Below, piece after piece: positions 61,399 to 64,000 of a stretch of 64,000 bases of DNA; position 1 is the stretch's first letter; every line of letters starts with the position of its first letter. Source of the stretch: Ruminococcus sp. (GTDB taxonomy: Bacteria > Bacillota > Clostridia > Oscillospirales > Ruminococcaceae); contig JAGAJO010000009.1 of the NCBI GenBank assembly GCA_017626015.1, positions 1 through 64,000 on the forward strand, given 5' to 3'. The notes beneath the pieces are model-generated. The model did not search any database and was not told the DNA's origin. It saw only the letters and a list, made by a program, of their open reading frames with translations. The translations under genes were made by a program, and so were the position numbers.

Positions 61399-61902
61399 AT
61401 GTTTTTTAAACCAACATACGTTTTTGATAAAGTGGGGGAGATAACTCCCGAATTTCTATATAAAAAGCATATCAAGGGGCTGATATTGGACCTGGACAAT
61501 ACGCTGACGACGCACAATAATCCTGTGCCGCCGCAGTCAAGCCTGGATTGGCTCGATAGGATGAGATCGGCGGGCATAAAGCTGATGATTGTTTCAAATA
61601 ATCACCCCGAGCGCGTTACGCCTTTTGCGGAGCAGCTGGGACTTGATTTTGTTCCCGAGGGCAAAAAACCGCTGACATTCGGATACACAAAGGCTGTGAA
61701 AAAGCTGGGGCTTGAAAAAAGAAACGTTGCGGCTGTGGGCGATCAGATCTTTACGGATATTTTAGGCTCTAATTTAAAGGGTATACGCTCGATCTTTGTT
61801 TTTCCGATCGAGCCTGAGAAAAGTCTGCCGTTTAGGTTTAAAAGAGCCTGCGAAAAGCCGTTTCTTCCTAAAAGTAGTATAAAGGAAAACAGTCAGGTAT
61901 GA
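61399..61902 (+). CDS. YqeG-family HAD IIIA phosphatase
   Basis: A 167-residue HAD-superfamily phosphatase. Motif I is LDLDNTLT (DxDxT), motif II is SNN in IVSNNHP, and motif III is the GDQIFTDILG region. This is the YqeG family, whose physiological substrate is not established. CAGGAG precedes ATG 61399. A TIM-barrel protein and a Fic protein follow on the same strand. In Bacillus yqeG starts the yqeG-yqeH-aroE-yhbY-nadD-yqeK-rsfS cluster; here it is about 7 kb away from nadD. Confidence 0.9.
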   Translation: MFFKPTYVFDKVGEITPEFLYKKHIKGLILDLDNTLTTHNNPVPPQSSLDWLDRMRSAGIKLMIVSNNHPERVTPFAEQLGLDFVPEGKKPLTFGYTKAVKKLGLEKRNVAAVGDQIFTDILGSNLKGIRSIFVFPIEPEKSLPFRFKRACEKPFLPKSSIKENSQV

Positions 61903-61981
61903 ATGAAAATAGGCTTGCAATGCATTCAGATTCTGATTTTCCGCAGTGTTATTTCTAAAAATGAAAAAAGCGAGGGATATT

Positions 61982-62836
61982 ATGAAAGCTAAATTCGGAC
62001 CGGCGGGAAACAGCGAGGCGTTTTCCGCAAAGTATAAAACTACGCTTCAGGCTCCCAGTTATCTTGAAGAAATGGGGCTTGACCACTATGAATATCAGTG
62101 CGGCAGGGGAGTAAAGGTAAGCGATAAAATTGCCTTTGCCCTTAAAGACAAGGCGGCGGAGCATAACGTTACGCTGTCGCTCCATGCTCCGTACTTTATA
62201 TCGCTTTCCAGCGTTGAGGAGGAAAAGCGTGACAACTCAATAAATTATATTTTACAGTCCTGCGATGCCGCAAGCCGAATGGGAGCGAGCCGTATCGTTA
62301 TCCATTCGGGGAGCTGTGCTAAGATCAGCAGAGCCGAGGCTCTGGAGCTTGCAAAGGACACTCTGACAAGGGCGAGAAAAGCCGCTGTGGAGCAGGGCTA
62401 CGGGCATATTATTTTTTGTCCCGAAACCATGGGCAAGGTCAACCAGCTTGGCAATCTCACCGAGGTGCTGGAGCTGTGCAGGCTTGACGACACGTTCCTG
62501 CCTTGCATAGATTTCGGACATCTCAACGCCCGTGATTTCGGCTACATCAAGGGCAAGGCGGAGTACGAAAAAATGCTTGACGAAGTGGAAAATACGATCG
62601 GCTCGGACAGACTGAAAATTTTCCACAGCCATTTTTCAAAGATAATGTTTACTGATCCGGGCGGAGAGAAAAAGCACCTTACCTTTGAGGACAATCAGGG
62701 CTTCGGTCCCGACTACGAACCGCTTATGGAAATAGTTGCGAAGAAAGATCTTGCTCCCACATTTGTATGCGAAAGCGCAGGTACTCAGGACGCCGACGCT
62801 CTTACAATGAAAAAGTATTATATGTCGTTGAAATGA
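61982..62836 (+). CDS. Endonuclease IV-like TIM-barrel protein
   Basis: A 284-residue TIM-barrel protein resembling AP endonuclease IV (Nfo). Metal-binding patterns are visible: SLHAPYFISL, VIHSGSC, FCPETMGK, CIDFGHLNARD and IFHSHFSKIMF, the sort of His/Glu/Asp set that holds three zinc ions. It would nick DNA at abasic sites, although a sugar isomerase-like role in the same superfamily is also possible. I start it at ATG 61982 with GAGGGA upstream, not the earlier in-frame codon at 61946. Fic follows 17 nt later. Confidence 0.82.
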   Translation: MKAKFGPAGNSEAFSAKYKTTLQAPSYLEEMGLDHYEYQCGRGVKVSDKIAFALKDKAAEHNVTLSLHAPYFISLSSVEEEKRDNSINYILQSCDAASRMGASRIVIHSGSCAKISRAEALELAKDTLTRARKAAVEQGYGHIIFCPETMGKVNQLGNLTEVLELCRLDDTFLPCIDFGHLNARDFGYIKGKAEYEKMLDEVENTIGSDRLKIFHSHFSKIMFTDPGGEKKHLTFEDNQGFGPDYEPLMEIVAKKDLAPTFVCESAGTQDADALTMKKYYMSLK

Positions 62837-62853
62837 TCTGAGGGGTTTATGAT

Positions 62854-63459
62854 ATGACTTTGAAAAACAAACTGGGCATAACCAATTCCTTTGAGCTTGC
62901 TGCAGCAGAGGAGAAAATAAGCAAGCGAAGGGCTCTTATGATGTTTGAAAGCGGAGCGTTTGATAAAATGTCCGCAGGAACTTTTTCCACTCTTGCCGAG
63001 ATACACAAAACGCTTTTCGAGGATATTTATTTTTTTGCAGGAAAGATAAGGAATGTAAATATTTCAAAAGGCGGATTCAGATTTGCGTCTGCACTGTATT
63101 TAAATTCCGCTTTGGAAAATATAGAAAAAATGCCTCAGTCTACTTTTGATGAAATAATCGAAAAGTACGTTGAAATGAACGTTGCGCACCCATTCATGGA
63201 GGGTAACGGCAGGAGTATGCGTATCTGGCTTGACCTTATGCTAAAAAAAGAATTGCACTGTGTGGTCGATTGGAGCAAGGTTGACAAGGAGGAATATCTC
63301 CTTGCGATGGAACGCAGTCCCATTAAGGACACGGAGATCAAGCTGATTTTAAAGCAGGCTCTGACGGACGATGTGGGCAGCAGAGAAATTTATATGAAAG
63401 GCGTTGACCGCAGTTATTATTACGAGGGATATGCTGCATACAGTACAGAAGAGCTTTAG
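62854..63459 (+). CDS. Class III Fic-domain protein (AMP transferase) with C-terminal autoinhibitory motif
   Basis: A 201-residue Fic/DOC-family enzyme. The catalytic motif [12 protein letters not shown] lies at residues 112-123, matching HxFx(D/E)GNGRxxR, so NMP transfer from ATP to a target protein hydroxyl is expected. The C-terminal helix contains SYYYEG (S187, E191), the (S/T)xxxE(G/N) inhibitory motif of class III Fic proteins such as Neisseria NmFic. It starts 17 nt after the TIM-barrel gene with a weak site (GAGGGG). No separate antitoxin gene is next to it, as expected for intramolecular inhibition. Its target is unknown. Confidence 0.9.
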   Translation: MTLKNKLGITNSFELAAAEEKISKRRALMMFESGAFDKMSAGTFSTLAEIHKTLFEDIYFFAGKIRNVNISKGGFRFASALYLNSALENIEKMPQSTFDEIIEKYVEMNVAHPFMEGNGRSMRIWLDLMLKKELHCVVDWSKVDKEEYLLAMERSPIKDTEIKLILKQALTDDVGSREIYMKGVDRSYYYEGYAAYSTEEL

Positions 63460-63556
63460 TAGTTTTTTGAAGTTTCTGACGGATAGTTTAAGAATGTTTG
63501 AGGTGTGATCCTTACAAAGAGCGTGCGACTTTTGAATCAGATAAAGGAGAAAACAG

Positions 63557-64000
63557 ATGAAGGAACCGATACTTGAAACCGAAAGGCTGATACTAAGACC
63601 CCTTACCGCAGACGATGCCGAAAGCGTTTTTGCATGGACAAGCGATGAGCGAGTTACTAAATATATGAGCTATCCGGGACATGAGAATATTGAGACCACA
63701 ACAGCGTGGCTCGAATCGTTGAAAGACCTGCCCGAAAATGATTTTAACTGGGGTTTTCTGTTAAAGGAAAACGGCAGACTTATCGGTTCGGGAGGCATAA
63801 ATTACAGCGATAACCAAAAGGCTTGGGTCTTCGGTTACAATATCAGCTATGACTGCTGGAATAAGGGCTATACGACCGAAGCTGCAAAACGAATGATAGA
63901 ATTTGCGTATAAGGAATGCGGAGCAAGGGATTTTATTGCCGACCATGCCATAGACAATCCCGCAAGCGGCAGAGTAATGGAAAAGTGCGGAATGAAGTTT
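63557..64000 (+). CDS. GNAT acetyltransferase (RimJ/RimL-like), cut by window end
   Basis: The first 148 codons of an acetyltransferase run off the right edge. It begins ETERLILRPLTADDAESVF, with FGYNISYDCWNKGYTTEAAK as motif A (acetyl-CoA binding) and NPASGRVMEKCGMKF as motif B. This is the RimJ/RimL-type branch, often acting on ribosomal protein N-termini or small amines; the substrate cannot be told. ATG 63557 follows AAAGGAG by 8 nt. It is preceded by a 97-bp gap after fic with no other gene. Confidence 0.9.
   Translation, partial: MKEPILETERLILRPLTADDAESVFAWTSDERVTKYMSYPGHENIETTTAWLESLKDLPENDFNWGFLLKENGRLIGSGGINYSDNQKAWVFGYNISYDCWNKGYTTEAAKRMIEFAYKECGARDFIADHAIDNPASGRVMEKCGMKF

Noticed and set aside
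1-64000. CRISPR arrays, insertion sequences, rRNA operons
   Set aside because: No spaced direct repeats of CRISPR type, no transposase-like ORFs and no rRNA-like stretches were found; the only tandem repeats are coding LRR units.

Overview
The window looks like chromosome of a low-to-mid GC anaerobic Firmicute, most likely a Ruminococcus-like clostridium (Oscillospiraceae). Supporting signs are Gram-positive gene orders (ywiB-argS, infC-rpmI-rplT, dprA-topA-trmFO, plsX-rnc-smc-ftsY, yhbY-nadD-yqeK-rsfS), strong purine-rich ribosome binding sites, near-consensus TTGACA-17-TATAAT promoters, frequent TTG starts, a partial oxidative TCA branch (aconitase plus a eukaryotic-type NADP isocitrate dehydrogenase), a eukaryotic-type HisA and a BspA-like leucine-rich-repeat surface protein. 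The species assignment is inference; no rRNA gene is present.

Region 1 (1-3060) is the end of a prophage: tail of a holin-like protein, GH25 endolysin, SH3-like protein, orphan Dam-type methylase and a small Cro-like regulator. Two decayed or chimeric gene fragments follow. Region 2 (3060-6930) carries a PdaA-like deacetylase lipoprotein and a secreted leucine-rich-repeat protein. Region 3 (6930-14530) has nadB-nadC, a uridine phosphorylase and, on the minus strand, an acn / YcxB-like / icd operon. Region 4 (14530-25250) has a transglutaminase-like lipoprotein with hisA, then ddl-murI-ywiB-argS, a sodium:alanine symporter and a PAS-GGDEF-EAL protein. Region 5 (25250-29420) is minus strand: malic enzyme with a TSCPD protein, a PHP phosphoesterase, and a DinB-like protein with an RluA-type pseudouridine synthase. 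Region 6 (29420-36370) is uvrB ... uvrA with four small accessory genes between them. Region 7 (36370-55940) is a long housekeeping stretch: M50 protease, infC-rpmI-rplT with a candidate L20 leader, trmH-dprA-topA-trmFO, plsX-rnc-radical SAM-smc-ftsY, and rdgB-yhbY-nadD-yqeK-rsfS. Region 8 (55940-64000) holds leuS, rpsU behind a long leader, a DIP1984-family protein, an odd tRNA-like element, an S41-type peptidase, a YqeG phosphatase, an endonuclease IV-like TIM barrel, a class III Fic protein and the start of a GNAT acetyltransferase.

Functionally most of the window is core metabolism, translation, repair and chromosome maintenance. NAD synthesis appears in two places (nadB-nadC and nadD) without nadA. 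I did not find a clearly new multi-gene system, CRISPR array, insertion sequence or rRNA gene. The most interesting unexplained signals are the tRNA-like structured element before the S41 peptidase (59344-59444), the long rpsU leader, the decayed genes at the prophage edge, and several enzymes with altered active-site residues (MurI, isochorismatase-like protein, LeuRS signature loop).
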